From Plantago elongata (taxonomy: Eukaryota > Streptophyta > Magnoliopsida > Lamiales > Plantaginaceae): a DNA stretch of 22,403 bases. The stretch's first letter is position 1; each line of letters starts with the position of its first letter. Positions 10,745-21,529 of the stretch are shown here, one piece after another. The position numbers and the translations under genes are program-made. The DNA lies in the NCBI GenBank assembly GCA_036897095.1, contig JAYMSP010002814.1, positions 1-22,403 of the forward strand, read 5' to 3'. The notes under the pieces were generated by a model that saw nothing but the letters and a program-made list of their open reading frames with translations, was not told where the DNA came from and searched no databases.

Positions 10745-10865
10745 ATACAATTTGCAAGTATCTTAATATATATTGTAGGCTTATATGTTAAGATTGACTT
10801 GTGTTCTATATCCGCCTTTTCGGCGCGTTAATGGAAAATAACAAAATGAAAAGTCATCTTACAAA
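10745..10865 (+). other. Post-pol leader into the tandem arrays
   Basis: A short AT-rich stretch follows the pol stop. It contains a GC-rich word (CCGCCTTTTCGGCGCG, 10812-10827) that can form a small hairpin (CGCC...GGCG). This is the place where Tat elements carry their variable 3' untranslated region. Confidence 0.4.
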
Positions 10866-11148
10866 AAGAATAGCTTCTAGGGATATCTCAACTGCGATTG
10901 AACTCGTTTAAGAATCGAGAACATCTCAGCGTACAAGAAGAATAGCTTCGAGTGATATCTCAAGCTTGATTGAACTCGTTTAAGCATTGAGAACACCTCA
11001 GCTTGAAATAATAAGTTCGATCGATATCTCAAGCGCGATTGAACTCGTTTAAGCTTTGAGAACACCTCAGCTTGAAATAATAGCTTTAAGTGATATCTCA
11101 AGCGCGATTGAACTCATTGAAGCTTCGAGGACACCTTAGCTTACAAGA

Positions 11149-11153
11149 AGAAT
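11149..11153 (+). repeat. Left 5-bp target duplication (AGAAT)
   Basis: AGAAT precedes the LTR start at 11154 and recurs right after its end at 11381-11385, as made by Ty3/gypsy and copia integrases. Confidence 0.85.
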
Positions 11154-11380
11154 TGTAATGCCCAATATCCCACATCGCTTGAGAGTGATAGGGATGAAGG
11201 GTATATATGTAGACCACCACACCACTCTACTATGGTATGAGGCCCTTTGGGGAAAAAAAATAAATCCGTGCGAGCTCCGGTCCAAAGCGGACAATATCAT
11301 ACCGAGTGGTGAGGCAGTCATCCGTAACCTTGCCGGCCCAACGGGTCGGGTCTTGGCCCATTAGTGGTCGGGTCGTTACA
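11154..11380. mobile_element. Solo LTR or TRIM-type LTR, 227 bp
   Basis: The block starts TGTAATGCCC and ends GGTCGTTACA, giving TGTAA/TTACA terminal inverted repeats and the canonical TG...CA ends. It is flanked by an exact 5-bp duplication AGAAT, and removing it restores the 69/72-bp array seamlessly (the join reads like the other CAAGAAGAATAGCTTC units). It holds AATCCGTGCGAGCTCCGG and the CCAAAGCGGACAATATC word that I know from short plant LTR families. No internal region remains, so the element was reduced to one LTR by recombination, or is a single-LTR copy. Orientation is uncertain; read on the - strand it begins TGTAACGACCCGAC, typical of gypsy LTRs. Confidence 0.88.
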
Positions 11381-11385
11381 AGAAT
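11381..11385 (+). repeat. Right 5-bp target duplication (AGAAT)
   Basis: Exact copy of 11149-11153, directly after the CA end of the inserted LTR. Confidence 0.85.
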
Positions 11386-11775
11386 AGCTTCTAGTGAGAA
11401 CAACTCATCTTGAAATAATAGCTTTGAACGATATCCCAAGCACTATTGAACTCGTTGAAGCTTGAAGAACACCTCAACTTACATGAAGAATATCTTCGAG
11501 CAATATATCAAGCAAGATTGAATTCGTTTAAGTTTTAAGAACACCTCCGCTTGAAATAATATCTTTGAGTGATATCTCAAGTGCGATTGAACTTGTTGAA
11601 GCTCAGAGAACACCTCAGCTTACAAGAAGAATAACTTCGAGTGACGCCTCAAGCGCGATTGCACTCGTTTATGCTTCGAGAAAACCTCAGCTTGAAATAA
11701 TAGCTTTGAGTGACATCTCGAGCGCGATTGAACTCGTTAAAGCTTCAAGAGCATCTCAACTTGAAATAGAATAGC

Positions 11776-12500
11776 TTTGAAAAAAGATTGACCCAGCAAG
11801 AATGGATTCGCAAAAGATGATTCAAGAAAATACCTGGCACGCCATGATATTGATATTCTGACCAAATGGAAAGTAATCGAGCTCGAGATAGAAGAGAGAT
11901 CAGTGAGTAAGGTCAGATCTGATAATTACGTAAGTTCGGCTGCGCTATCTCAGTAATGCATACAAATCAATAATCATCAAGACGAGGCAAAGAGATAAAA
12001 GAATTTGTTCAATTAGAAAGGAGTATGCTCAAGATTACAGTGGTGAGAACTTTCCTGTAAACCTTCAATTTATACCTCGCCAAGTTACCACTGACCCTAC
12101 TAGTCTTCAACACTTTCGTTGCAGACTATTTGCAGTAGGGACATGTTTGCCGACGAGGATGATTGGTTGATGCAGACTACGAAAGGGGTGCGGTATTAGT
12201 GACTTGGATATCTCTTGCAAATCACAATAAGAGAGAGAAGCTTTCTGTATTGGGGCATGATAATCTCCGCACAGAAGGGTATGGATCATCAGGAGAGAAA
12301 TCAAGCGAAGGAGGGACATGGTCAAAGGAAGAAAAATTAAGTTTTTATGATGAATCTAATATATTGCATTAAAGGAATGAGAAATCTGAATGGAACAAGG
12401 AATGAATTCAAAGGCTAAGGTATTTATAGGGCAGTCAGAAGCAAGTAAAGGTCGAGGCTGCAGCGCCCGTCGATCGAACCTTATAGGCTCAGGCCGGGGA
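11776..12500 (+). other. Unique stretch of the Tat 3' region with a TATA-like box
   Basis: No coding sequence is supported. A TATTTATA box occurs at 12420-12427, after a purine-rich GAGAGAGAAG tract near 12231. Its landmarks (ATTAGTGA at 12193 and the TATA 227 bp later) are matched by a similar pair at 14287 and 14518, so this may be a diverged copy of the same promoter-bearing segment. It separates array A from array B. Confidence 0.4.
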
Positions 12501-12507
12501 AATTACC

Positions 12508-13213
12508 ACCTTGCTCTCGACCAATTTCGAGTAGTGTTGCTCTCGACGCAGTCTGAGTAGTATTATTCAACTTGCTCTCGGCCAATTTCGAGTAGTATTG
12601 CTCTCGGCCCAGTCCGAGTAGTATTATTCACCTTGATCTTGACCAGTTTAGATGACTGCGTAGTATTATTCAACTTGCTCTCGGCCAGTTTCGAGTAGTA
12701 TTGCTCTCGGCCCAGTCCGAGTAGTATTATTCACCTTGATCTTGACCAGTTTAGAATAGTATTGCTCTCAGCCCAGTCCGAGTAGTATTATTCATCTTGC
12801 TCTCGACCAGTTTCAAGTAGTATTGCTCTCGGCCCAGTCCGAGTAGTATTATTCAACCTGCTCTCGACCAGTTTTGAGTAGTATTGCTCTCGGCCCAGTC
12901 CGAGTAGTATTATTCAACTTGCTCTCGACCATTTTCGAGTAGTATTGCTCCCGGCCCAGTCCGAGTAGTATTATTCAACTTGCTCTCGACCAGTTTCGAG
13001 TAGTATTGTTCATGGCCCAGTCCGATTAGTATTATTCAACTTGCTCTCGACCAGTTTTGAATAGTATTGCTCTCGGCCCAGTCCAAGTAGTATTATTCAA
13101 CTCGACCAGTGTCGACTAGTATTGCACTCGCCCCAGTCCGAGTAGTATTATTCAACTTGCTCTCGACCAGTTTCAAGTAGTATTGCTCTCGACCCAATCC
13201 AAGTAGTATATTG
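12508..13213 (+). repeat. Tandem array B, 61-bp units with paired hairpins
   Basis: The word TATTATTCA recurs at 12561, 12622, 12664, 12725, 12786, 12847, 12908, 12969, 13030, 13091 and 13146. Most spacings are exactly 61 bp, with a 42-bp and a 55-bp exception caused by internal deletions. Each unit has two related halves: one has CTCGA-N6-TCGAG, the other CTCGG-N6-CCGAG, each followed by TAGTATT. Both halves can form a 5-bp stem with a 6-nt loop. No open frame is maintained. The array ends where a TAGTATATTGATCACAG junction leads into array C. Confidence 0.9.
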
Positions 13214-13248
13214 ATCACAGGTCGTCATAGTACTCGCAAGCAACACCA

Positions 13249-13521
13249 AGTAGTTTGTTCAAGTGTTGGGTAGTTTAGTATTGGGTAGTTTGTTCGAGTA
13301 TCGAGCAGTTTGTTCAAGTGACATGTAGTTTGATCAGTATTGGGCAGTTTGTTCAAGTGTCGAGCAGTTTGTTTAAATGTCAGACAATTTGATCAGTATT
13401 GGACAACTTGTTCAAGTATCGAGCAGTTTGTTCAAGTGACAAGCAATTTGTTCAAGTGACAAGCAGTTTGATCAGTGTCAGGTAGGTTGATCGGTATCGA
13501 GCAGTTTGTTCAGGTGTTGGA
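13249..13521 (+). repeat. Tandem array C, 19-20-bp units
   Basis: The core AGTTTG (with AATTTG, AACTTG, AGGTTG variants) starts at 13252, 13272, 13287, 13307, 13327, 13346, 13366, 13386, 13405, 13425, 13445, 13465, 13484 and 13503. Spacing is 19 or 20 bp with one 15-bp exception. Two variants, TTGTTCAAGTGTCGAGC and TTGATCAGTATTGG, follow a 20-20-19 rhythm over part of the array, so a higher-order unit of about 59 bp is present. Confidence 0.85.
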
Positions 13522-14880
13522 ACTGTTCTATCTAATCAAGCATGGAGAAGGAACATAATATTTGATCGAAAGGATTTAAGTTATGATTGTTCAAAGCATC
13601 GAAGGGGCTACATATTGATGCAAAGGGAAGCCTGGAATACTTAATTTCGAAAATGAAGCATTACTTGGAACATTGATAAGAGGTTCAATCGGGAAAACGT
13701 TACGAGGTGGTTCAAGGTCTACATCCTTCACCCTTGAATTGAAATTTACATTATCATGGAATTCATCTATTAAATCAATGAATTATTACAGAATAAGTCC
13801 TCGAAGAACGAATACATCTACACTAGAAAAGCAAGGTATGGAAAGTCTGCACTCCTTGTTGTATTCTCGCTCATATGGCAACAATTACGCTGGCCAAGGA
13901 ATTCATGAGCTGATTTACTTCTTCAAGTCAGTATGAATTCTTCAGCCTGTAGTCATGACGATAAACCAGTCTCATCTCTGACAGAAGTGCAAAATTTAAG
14001 AGGAGTCGAACTTGGAGTATGATGCTTAAGGAGGACACCAGAAGCTAAGAGCAACCCCTTTTCCAGCATCATTGCTTCTAGTGAACATCGTCGTCCTCTT
14101 CCATTTCGATGGAGAATGACAGCACATTGCCAGGGTTGGGTCACATTTTAAATCCCATTGTAATTAGGACGTGAATTTCCACTAATATCCTAACTATCAA
14201 GGCACTGTCAGCAATAAGGATTTGCCTAAGGATAGGAAATGTTCCACGTTACACTTGGTGGAAGAATGATACCAAATTGGTACAACATTAGTGAGTCCGA
14301 TCTCTTTTGTTCTTCATCAGAGGAGAAGTGAATCTTTATCAGGATTGAGAAGCCTAAAGAAGGAAAGATCAACACCAACTATGAAGGAGCAAGCACGACT
14401 CAGAATATAAGTCCATATGTATTCCTCAAATATTGTAGAGTAAGTAATATAAGGTGGGAAAGGATGATGGAATGTCATTATTGGCGAAAGTGACATTTGC
14501 CTAAAGGAGTAAGGAAGTATTTATAAGGTTTGAAAGCAGCAAGGGCAGTCTGAAGAAATCGAATAATCGATCGTATAAAAATAGGAGTCATCAGTAAGAA
14601 GGATCCACTCGATTGTAGGTACTATTCGAACAAAGGCTCGAGCTACACTTTAAAATTTCTATCTGCATAAATGTTGATGAGAATTTGGGGAACCTATGAT
14701 GAGTCAAATATGGTCCAATGACCAAATAGAAGACAAAGGCGGCAACATCACAAATTGAGAGGCAAGTTTGAGGTTGCAAGATTACACGCTCTAGAAGCTT
14801 TGAGCATCATAGGATCCAGCTAGCGATGGATCAACCAGAACATGAAAGAGAAGAAGACTTAGAACTAATCGACTAGACAT
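13522..14880 (+). other. Unassigned 3' region of the Tat element, possibly LTR U3
   Basis: No domain or convincing gene is seen; the 87-codon frame at 13673-13936 lacks an ATG start and known motifs. A TATTTATAA box lies at 14518-14526 within an AAGGAGTAAGG context. The position between the post-pol arrays and the U5-like sequence at 15.2 kb makes a long 3' LTR plausible, but I cannot mark its start, and the 5' LTR needed for comparison is absent from the window. Confidence 0.3.
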
Positions 14881-14883
14881 AAC

Positions 14884-15072
14884 AGAGGAGCTCGAGAGAG
14901 GCATCAAGCCTATCGAGAGTGTTCTCAAAGGAGGCTTCGACCACATAGAAAAGAGGAGCTCGAGAGAGGCATCAAGCCTATCGAGAGTGTCCTCGAAGGA
15001 GGCTTCGACCACGTAAACAGAGGAGAGGCAGCAGGCCTATCGAGAGTGTCCTCGAACGAGGCTTCAATGAAC
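14884..15072 (+). repeat. Tandem array D, three 67-68-bp units
   Basis: GAGGAGCTCG starts at 14885 and 14953, and a shortened GAGGAG at 15020. Each unit contains AAGCCTATCGAGAGTGT and ends near GAGGCTTCGA. In the second unit TCGAG (14981-14985) pairs with CTCGA (14992-14996) around a 6-nt loop, and outside it AAGCCT (14974-14979) pairs with AGGCTT (15000-15005), forming a nested hairpin. The third copy lacks the CTCGAGAG part. Confidence 0.85.
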
Positions 15073-15084
15073 GATGATGAGTAG

Positions 15085-15310
15085 CTTAGGATTATTATAA
15101 ATATCATGAGAAATGTCATTTAATGAAAAGGATAGCGGGCCTATACATTTACTCCATAGTCGTTATCTATCATATGTAACAGTATACTCTAAGAAGCTAC
15201 CATGAATTTTTCGGTGGAGGTAGGCGCCTATTGCCGAACCACGTAAATCCTTGTCTCATTTATCGCTTTGTGTGTTATTATCATTCTTACATATTCTATA
15301 GCGTTACCCA
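15085..15310 (+). mobile_element. Probable LTR R-U5 segment of the Tat or a related element
   Basis: A TATA-like ATTATAAATATC (near 15094) is followed 110 bp later by GGTGGAGGTAGGCGCC, then TTGCCGAACCACGTAAATCC and TTGT-rich sequence. The GCCGAACCACGTAAA word is one I associate with the transcribed end of many dicot LTRs. Orientation agrees with the pol upstream. The exact LTR end is unclear, as is a primer-binding site. Confidence 0.4.
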
Positions 15311-16189
15311 ACCCCTTCCAAACACCATAATACCAATGGGATAAATCTTGCATCATCAGGGAGGGTCGTAAGAAGTTTACTTTTGTTGACAACCTTCTTG
15401 GGGTAGAAGACCCGCACATGACTTGGCGGAAAGTGGCGTTGTAGATGAAACTATCAGATCCTCCCTTTGTAGAGTCCACTCCATGTGTCGAACATCGTTC
15501 GATTGCATGTCTGGTCTTGGCGGAAGACAGCACAACTCGAATACGTTTCCAGAGCAAGTTTGCTTTTTGTTACATTCACTCTAGATATTAGATATGAGAG
15601 CTTAACTTGTAATCTCAGCATGTATGCATACTATTTTATGGAATAAAATCTGCTCTTTTATTTCCTTGTTGTTCTACACACTGTATTCCGGACCCTCAGG
15701 TCGAATGATGTAAATTATAATGATTTGACAAACATACAATTACAATTTTTATCTGTGGGGTAGAAGATAGGAGAATAATCATAATTGAATTTTCCTTGTT
15801 GCGAGTCCGAGTGCTCCTTTGGATTACGGTCCGCAAGGAAGTTTCATCCGCCCCATCATGGGAATCACCACATTATTCAAGATGTCCGCATTACATGGTG
15901 GTATAGCTTGCATTAAATGGATCAAAGTTTACGCGGAAGCAAACAAGGCAAGAAGGTCTCTACTTTTGGGCTTGTCTATCAACTCTTGTATTGTTAATCT
16001 ATGATGTGGAAATCACAAAGTAAAGTTGCATTGATTTTCATTCGAATACAACTTGTGGGTTGAATAGTCGGTTAACAAAAGAGTGACAAAAGCATAACTG
16101 ATGGAGTTTCCAGAAAGAATTGGGAGACTGAACTGATGGAGTTCAAAAGTTTCGAAGACGCAACTGACGGAATACTGTGTAAAATGGTG
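15311..16189. other. Unassigned repeat-derived DNA
   Basis: No gene is supported. A 109-codon open frame on the - strand (15228-15557) overlaps the U5-like segment and has no motif I know. Two small open frames on the + strand are equally featureless. The stretch lies between two Tat fragments of opposite orientation and is probably retrotransposon DNA. Confidence 0.35.
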
Positions 16190-16199
16190 TCTTCGAACA

Positions 16200-16430
16200 A
16201 AAGGTGTCTGGAGTGGGCAAGGTCGCGAAATTCTTCATGACGGGAGTCAGATTCATAGACATGGAACTTTTGGAGGTTATTAGATTTCCCGGTGCGCCTT
16301 ATTGGTCATCCGTCCGCATCATCAAGTTTGTAGTTGTCATTGACACTAGCTCCAATAACGTTGTAGGGCCCTTCCCAGTTGGGTTTGAGCTTTCCTTCTG
16401 CAAATTTTTGTAGTATCGAAATTTAATTCT
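16200..16430 (-). pseudogene. Second Tat-type integrase C-terminus (GPY/F), opposite strand
   Basis: Read on the - strand, the block encodes LQKFAEGKLKPNWEGPYNVI, a YKLDDADG segment, a stop, and PIRRTGKSNNLQKFHV. This is the same C-terminal domain that closes the Tat pol at 10.6-10.74 kb, with the NWEGPY signature at about 16363-16380. It is a separate copy: orientation is reversed and the sequence clearly diverges. Nothing further of its pol is recognisable upstream (above 16430), so it is a short relic. Confidence 0.75.
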
Positions 16431-17850
16431 TGGCTTAAACAAACAAATATTAAAATTTTAATTTTTGATACATCAGTCAGTAAAGACAAGTTACCATACA
16501 TTGAATAAGTGTATTAAGTAATCTTGATTCTTCAAAGCATTCTGAATATAATTGCATAAGTTATAAAAGAAACTTACCTGACAATTACCAAAATCTAGAC
16601 ACCAATTGACTGGAGTACATGAAGTACTTAGTTTGGGAGACTATGGAACAACTCCAAGGTTACTGAGTAAATGAAGTACTTGGCTCTAAGAGATAGAGAA
16701 CAACTCAGGTGGGACATTTTGCTGGGAACCAAGTGCTTAGGAATCAAGAGATATGATATTTGTAGGGTAACTCATTTATCTATCTCATTGGATTCTAAGT
16801 CTGAGAAAGACCGAAGTGGTTTAGTTAGAAGATTACGTCACCTCCAGATACCAGTATAATTGTTGTGTTATTTACTTACTCGCATTTAGTTATCTTTCTA
16901 AGTATTTGCACACACATTATATATTAAGCACAAGCACTTATCTATTTAAGTCTTACGCTCCCCGGATTTAAGTATAAAAAATCTCCCCAGATATTTAAGA
17001 AATTATTTCTATTAATAAAAGTTTGAAAAGACTATCTACTCTCTTCCGATCTTTGCGATCTTTTTTTTTCCTTTGTGGACGAACGGTGTTTATGTTTAAT
17101 ATTTTAGGTCTTCAGTTTACTACAATGTGTGTTGAGTTGGAGCTGACATTTTACTATAATTTATTTTATTGATTCCAATTTCATTTTACTAGTTATATTC
17201 CTGTGTTACTAATTAGTACCTTAGTTTTAGTTGTCTGAGTTTATAAATACTAAAACCACTTTAAGTTAGTGTTCCCTTTTTTGATATAATTGGTTGTTAT
17301 TTTAGTTTTATTAATTATAATTCTTTTTCTAGTTTGCTATTTTGATTATTTTTGTTTGAATATACAACCTTCTCACAAAATTAATGTTGTAATTTAATTT
17401 GTAATTATTATTTTTCAGTTTTCCTAATCAACTCAGATAGACCTTTGGCCGATACAAAGTGTTAGTAAACAATTGAAATTCATGTTTTGGAATATTAGGC
17501 ATATATTTTATTTATTTATTTATTAACTTTTTCCGCATGGTGACATCATATAAATACTAAAAGAAAATGAGAATTTTGAACATATTCATAATAATGCCTA
17601 GTAGTTATTAATATTATCACCCTATTCTTACAATGATTCTTTTTAATGTATGTTCAACAATATGTAGATGTGACAAAACAGTATGAAATAAAGTTTTGCA
17701 ACACATAATCTAAAATAGGCATTGAATTTGTTCTAAGAACGTAAGAAAAGTTCAATTCTTGTTGCCAATAATCCTAAAGAAGTGCTTGAAAATCTCATCT
17801 AATCAAACTCGTTCAAGATTCAAGAACATAATTAGCATCAACATAACAGT
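16431..17850. other. AT-rich intergenic DNA upstream of the LRX gene
   Basis: No gene is seen. A 52-bp imperfect duplication begins at the two ATGAAGTACTT words (16619 and 16671). Very AT-rich sequence follows, with a (TTTA)n run near 17507-17524. A 12-bp match to a sequencing adapter end at 17041-17052 is noted in the findings. The last few hundred bases should contain the promoter of the LRX gene. Confidence 0.5.
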
Positions 17851-17854
17851 CAAG

Positions 17855-17868
17855 TATTATATTATATT
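17855..17868 (+). promoter_or_regulatory. Possible TATA region of the LRX gene
   Basis: TATTATATTATATT lies about 150 bp before the start codon, which would leave a leader of roughly 120 nt. It is the best TATA-like stretch near the gene, but the whole region is AT-rich, so the call is weak. Confidence 0.35.
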
Positions 17869-18019
17869 CCCTATTTCAACACAAACTAAACTCACCAATG
17901 AATCTTGAACCAAATTCCCCTTGCACCAAATCTGCAATCTAAGTTTCATCATAATCTACTCCTAAAGTAATAACACTTATAATTTAACTCAACCAACGTG
18001 AGTGGCTAAATTTGAGCCT

Positions 18020-19339
18020 ATGATGATGATGATGCAAACATATAAGAACTTCAGTCGATTTCTCGTCTCAAAACCATTACTCATATGCAACATCTTTCTC
18101 CATATCTTAACAGTCTATGGCACGAGTGAGATGCATACTTTTGCCGTTCAACAACGACACCTCTTGGCGTACAAAGGAGACCCTCTTGCAATTGATCCAG
18201 TACACAAGATCAATAACCCCAGACTGAAGAACGCTTATATCGCTTTACAAGCATGGAAAGAAGTCATTCTCTCGGATCCAGAAAACATAACATCAAACTG
18301 GGTCGGAATTGATGTGTGCAATTACACTGGCGTGTTTTGTTGGCCTGCGCCTGATGATCCATCCGAACAAACAGTCGCAGGTATCGACTTGAATCATTAC
18401 GACATATCTGGGCACCTCGTTAGTGAACTAGGATTACTTTATGATCTCACACTATTTCATCTAAACTCCAATCGTTTCTGTGGCATTATTCCACAAAGTT
18501 TTGTCAATTTGAAGCTCTTGTTCGAGCTAGATCTGAGCAACAACAGATTCACGGGAAATTTTCCACGACCTGTCCTTCAACTACCAAGCCTCAGGTATTT
18601 AGACCTTCGGTTCAATGATTTTGAAGGTGAACTTCCAAAGGAATTATTTAAGAGACAACTCGATGCAATATTTGTAAACAACAACATGTTCTCTTCCACC
18701 TTGCCCGAGAACATAGGTGATTCACCCGTATCGGTCATAGTTTTGGCCAACAACGAGCTTGAAGGTTGTTTACCAACAAGTATAGGCAACATGAAAGGGC
18801 TAAACGAGCTGATTCTTACGAATAATGCTCTTCAATCGTGCTTCCCAAGTGAGATCGAAAATTTAAAGAACTTGACCGTGCTTGATGTGAGTCATAATCG
18901 AATTGTGGGCCCACTGCCAAATAGCATCGGACAATTGGAAAATCTGGAGGATTTGAACATAGAGCATAACATGTTATCAGGGACTATACCTAGCACAATA
19001 TGTTCACTTCAAACCTTAAATAAATTTCAGTACGGGTACAACTTGTTCACAGAACAAGCTCCACTTTGTTTGACATTACCTAAATTCGACGATAGCAAGA
19101 ATTGTTTCAGAGGAAGGCCGGAGCAGAGATCCCGATTGCACTGCGAACAACTCTTGTCCCGCAGAGTGAACTGTACAAAGTTCAACTGCAATGTCTCTGC
19201 ACCCCGACCATCACCGAAAAGGCCGTCACCTTCTCCCCCACAACACCCACCTACCATGTCACCACCACCAGCTCCTCTTGCTAATCCATTACCTACACCT
19301 CCACGTCCACCATGTCCCGGCCCACAAACTTCTCCATAA
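18020..19339 (+). CDS. LRX: Leucine-rich repeat extensin-like protein (LRX6/7-like, short extensin tail)
   Basis: A complete intronless frame of 439 aa for a secreted cell-wall LRX protein. LRX proteins anchor in the wall through their extensin part and bind RALF peptides through the LRR part, linking wall state to growth signalling. Visible are a run of five Met at the start, a hydrophobic signal segment (about residues 14-34), the N-terminal LRR cap with NPRLKNAYIALQAW (66-79), NWVGIDVCNYTGVFC (93-107), VAGIDLNH (119-126), about nine to ten LRRs (about 119-345) with family words LFHLNSNRFCGIIP, LDLSNNRFTG and SPVSVIVLANN, and the C-terminal Cys motif FDDSKNCFRGRPEQRS...C (356-390). The Pro-rich tail (395-439) has only SPSPPQHPP and SPPPAP rather than long Ser-Pro4 arrays, much shorter than in LRX1-5 or pollen PEX proteins; Arabidopsis LRX6 and LRX7 are similarly short. 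The start could be any of the five ATGs between 18020 and 18034. Confidence 0.93.
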   Translation: MMMMMQTYKNFSRFLVSKPLLICNIFLHILTVYGTSEMHTFAVQQRHLLAYKGDPLAIDPVHKINNPRLKNAYIALQAWKEVILSDPENITSNWVGIDVCNYTGVFCWPAPDDPSEQTVAGIDLNHYDISGHLVSELGLLYDLTLFHLNSNRFCGIIPQSFVNLKLLFELDLSNNRFTGNFPRPVLQLPSLRYLDLRFNDFEGELPKELFKRQLDAIFVNNNMFSSTLPENIGDSPVSVIVLANNELEGCLPTSIGNMKGLNELILTNNALQSCFPSEIENLKNLTVLDVSHNRIVGPLPNSIGQLENLEDLNIEHNMLSGTIPSTICSLQTLNKFQYGYNLFTEQAPLCLTLPKFDDSKNCFRGRPEQRSRLHCEQLLSRRVNCTKFNCNVSAPRPSPKRPSPSPPQHPPTMSPPPAPLANPLPTPPRPPCPGPQTSP

Positions 19340-20165
19340 TCTGCTAAAACGCCTTCAATATCATTGTTATGCATATCACAAAACCAACCCTTACATGTAC
19401 ACGATGGATTTTCGAGATTTTGTGTTTATCATCATTACAGTTCTTCATGGCCTGTGCTTCCATGAACAGGTAGCCCAAGAGATCTAAAAGAAGAGTATCT
19501 AGGTGTTTAGAAAGGGATTAGTACAGAAAATTCATCTGTAGTTTATATATTTATTATTTATTTTGTGATAGCATTTGTTGCTTTTGTAATTTAGGAGAGT
19601 TCAGAGCAAGCATCCAAATGCATGCTGGTACTTGATAATCACTATTTCTCGTATGTTTGCTTCAACCATAATTCAATGCAATTGTTTCACTTTTACAACT
19701 ATGCCTCACTATGCTTTTCACAACTTTCAATACGATGAACTAGATATGTTTAACAATGGACTCTGATCATTTTTCCAATTCTTATAACTCCATGCATCTC
19801 TAGAAAAGTCTTCTTTTAATAATACATTCATGTCATCTAGATTTCATCATTTATCATTGTCTCTAATTAGAATGAATAGATATTAGTTAAAGTTAAAAGA
19901 TTTGTAGATAGACGAGACACCGAAACTAAATAATCCCGGCTATAAGATTTAAGGCCTTTTCCGATTTAAGGTTTTAGTGGACTACAAAGAGTAATAATTT
20001 TTGGGATCTCACTTTTTTTCCCCTTCTTTTTTCCAGGAGAATATAATTGCAGATGCACTTACTAATCACGATGTGATGGTTTTTGAACATCACCAGACAT
20101 CATTCTTTTTCATATTGGTAGACATTGAAATAATAACTGGGCCGGTATTTCACAACTAAAAAGAC
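19340..20165. other. 3' flank of the LRX gene and intergenic DNA
   Basis: The other frames after the stop do not continue the Pro-rich tail, so the short extensin part is not explained by a simple frameshift just downstream. AT-rich words such as TTTATATATTTATTATTTATTTTG (cut here in two: TTTATATATTTA, then TTATTTATTTTG, about 19541-19565) could serve as polyadenylation region. Nothing else is recognised. Confidence 0.45.
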
Positions 20166-20169
20166 AAAC

Positions 20170-20830
20170 AGACTGCTTTGTGTGCACAACACCAAAAAGT
20201 AGAGTAAGCAATTTTTCAATGTTTGCATACACTAACCAATCGACAACAACTAGAAACTTATATAATATACTCGACAACTTAAATAGAATAGACAGCGGAA
20301 TAAAAATACGAGATATAAGTTTCTAGCAAATTATCTATGTTGATAATCCACAGAGTCTCAAGGCGAAAGATATTCACTGTAAACTGAATAATGAATACAA
20401 AGAACTAGTCTAGTTCGATTCTCTAGAATCTCACTACATGCAAACAACTAAGCAGCTGTAAAGAACTAACTCTACCAATCTACCTATCAATCTCTGGACA
20501 ATATATAGAGAAGGCTTAGCAAACTATTGGAACAAATATGAGAACTTGGCTTGACATAACTACGGGAGCTTCACTTGATATTCTCGATAATTGTCTTCTT
20601 CTTAGAGCTCTCTTTATATAGGCATGAGCATCACCTCCATCTTCCATATCGAACTCTAGAAGGAATTGTGTTAGATCATATGGCAACTCTTCTTCAAGTC
20701 GACTTCTACTTGCCTTTGAGAGTCTTCCTTTTTCCTCGTTGTCTTCGACTTGCCGTCTTCTTTAGATTCTGCTCGATCTTTAATCCTACAATATCTGCAT
20801 AAATTTTCTACATAACTATGGGACAATTTA
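20170..20830 (-). mobile_element. Possible LTR fragment on the - strand
   Basis: On the - strand a TATATAAAGAGAGC box (about 20605-20620) is followed by a long transcript-like stretch and a TTTTTATTCCGCTGTC word (about 20296-20312), resembling the TTCCGCTGC word near the end of the LTR at 6.9-7.55 kb. No terminal TG/CA pair with target duplication could be fixed, so the borders are approximate. The 75-codon open frame on the other strand is not convincing as a gene. Confidence 0.3.
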
Positions 20831-21081
20831 GATGTTAGAGAAAGGTAAAAACTATATTCAATATATATAAAAAGCTAAGCTATCGCAAGTGTTGTCTAGA
20901 TCCTGGTGTGTCCGGGACATTAACTTCTCAGTGTAACTAGTTCACCCAGAATACCACACTTACAGACATTATAGGTTTATGCAACACTAATGTTCGGATA
21001 CTCTTTCCCCGTGAAATTTTTTTTCCATTCAATTTATATGTAAAGTTTTAACAAGGCCTATGATTTAAATATTGTGCAGTT

Positions 21082-21277
21082 GTCAATGAGGACTAGCTCA
21101 ATTCGTTAAACTGAGGTGTCATGATCTCAGAGGTCATGGGTTCGATCCCCGTCGAAGTTTGTGTTCTAGTATATTCTAGGTTTGTAATAGTCATGATTAT
21201 GTAATACTTGATTTGAGTATATTTGATGTAGTATACTTGTAATAGCACGATTATAATACCGATAATCTAAAAAAAAA
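21082..21277 (+). mobile_element. tRNA-derived SINE-like element
   Basis: A box-A-like TAGCTCAATTCG (21094-21105) and a nearly perfect box B GGGTTCGATCCCC (21138-21150) stand at tRNA-like spacing, with a CTGAG/CTCAG stem between them. After a tRNA-unrelated body of about 110 bp the sequence ends in a run of nine A (21269-21277). This is the plan of a plant SINE transcribed by RNA polymerase III. The anticodon loop is too long for a working tRNA. I could not find a clear target duplication, so the left edge is approximate. Confidence 0.55.
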
Positions 21278-21525
21278 TATACACCTTATAGAAAGTTTAC
21301 CGTTAGTGACAAATTATGTTACATTAGTGTAAAGTCGAAATTGTTTATTATTTGTCAGGTGTGGGATAGCTTACTATTTTTGGTAATGTATATATTTAAA
21401 TGATACGGCTAAAAATGATGAATATATGATGTTTTACAGAACGGGGGAAGTAAAATGTTCATGTATTTAATTATTTAGGGCGATTTACATCTGATCACCT
21501 TTTTAGACAGCATATAAACGCTTTG
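21278..21525. other. Intergenic AT-rich DNA
   Basis: No gene, repeat or RNA element is recognisable. Confidence 0.5.
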
Positions 21526-21529
21526 GTCC

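Larger units (their letters stand above)
10866..11775 (+). repeat. Tandem array A, 69/72-bp units, interrupted by a solo LTR
   Basis: The landmark GATATCT starts at 10882, 10954, 11023 and 11092 (spacing 72, 69, 69), and related units continue after the inserted LTR from 11381 to about 11775. Two unit types alternate irregularly: one carries CTTGAAATAATAGC, the other CTTACAAGAAGAATAGC, which explains the 3-bp length difference. Shared words are CAAGCGCGATTGAACTCG and GAGAACACCTCAGCTT. About eleven units are recognisable. Both unit lengths are multiples of three, so frames stay open over several units (for example 11565-11774 encodes repeats of SDISSAIELV), but most earlier units have a stop in that frame. 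I regard it as a retrotransposon 3' UTR array rather than a gene. Confidence 0.85.
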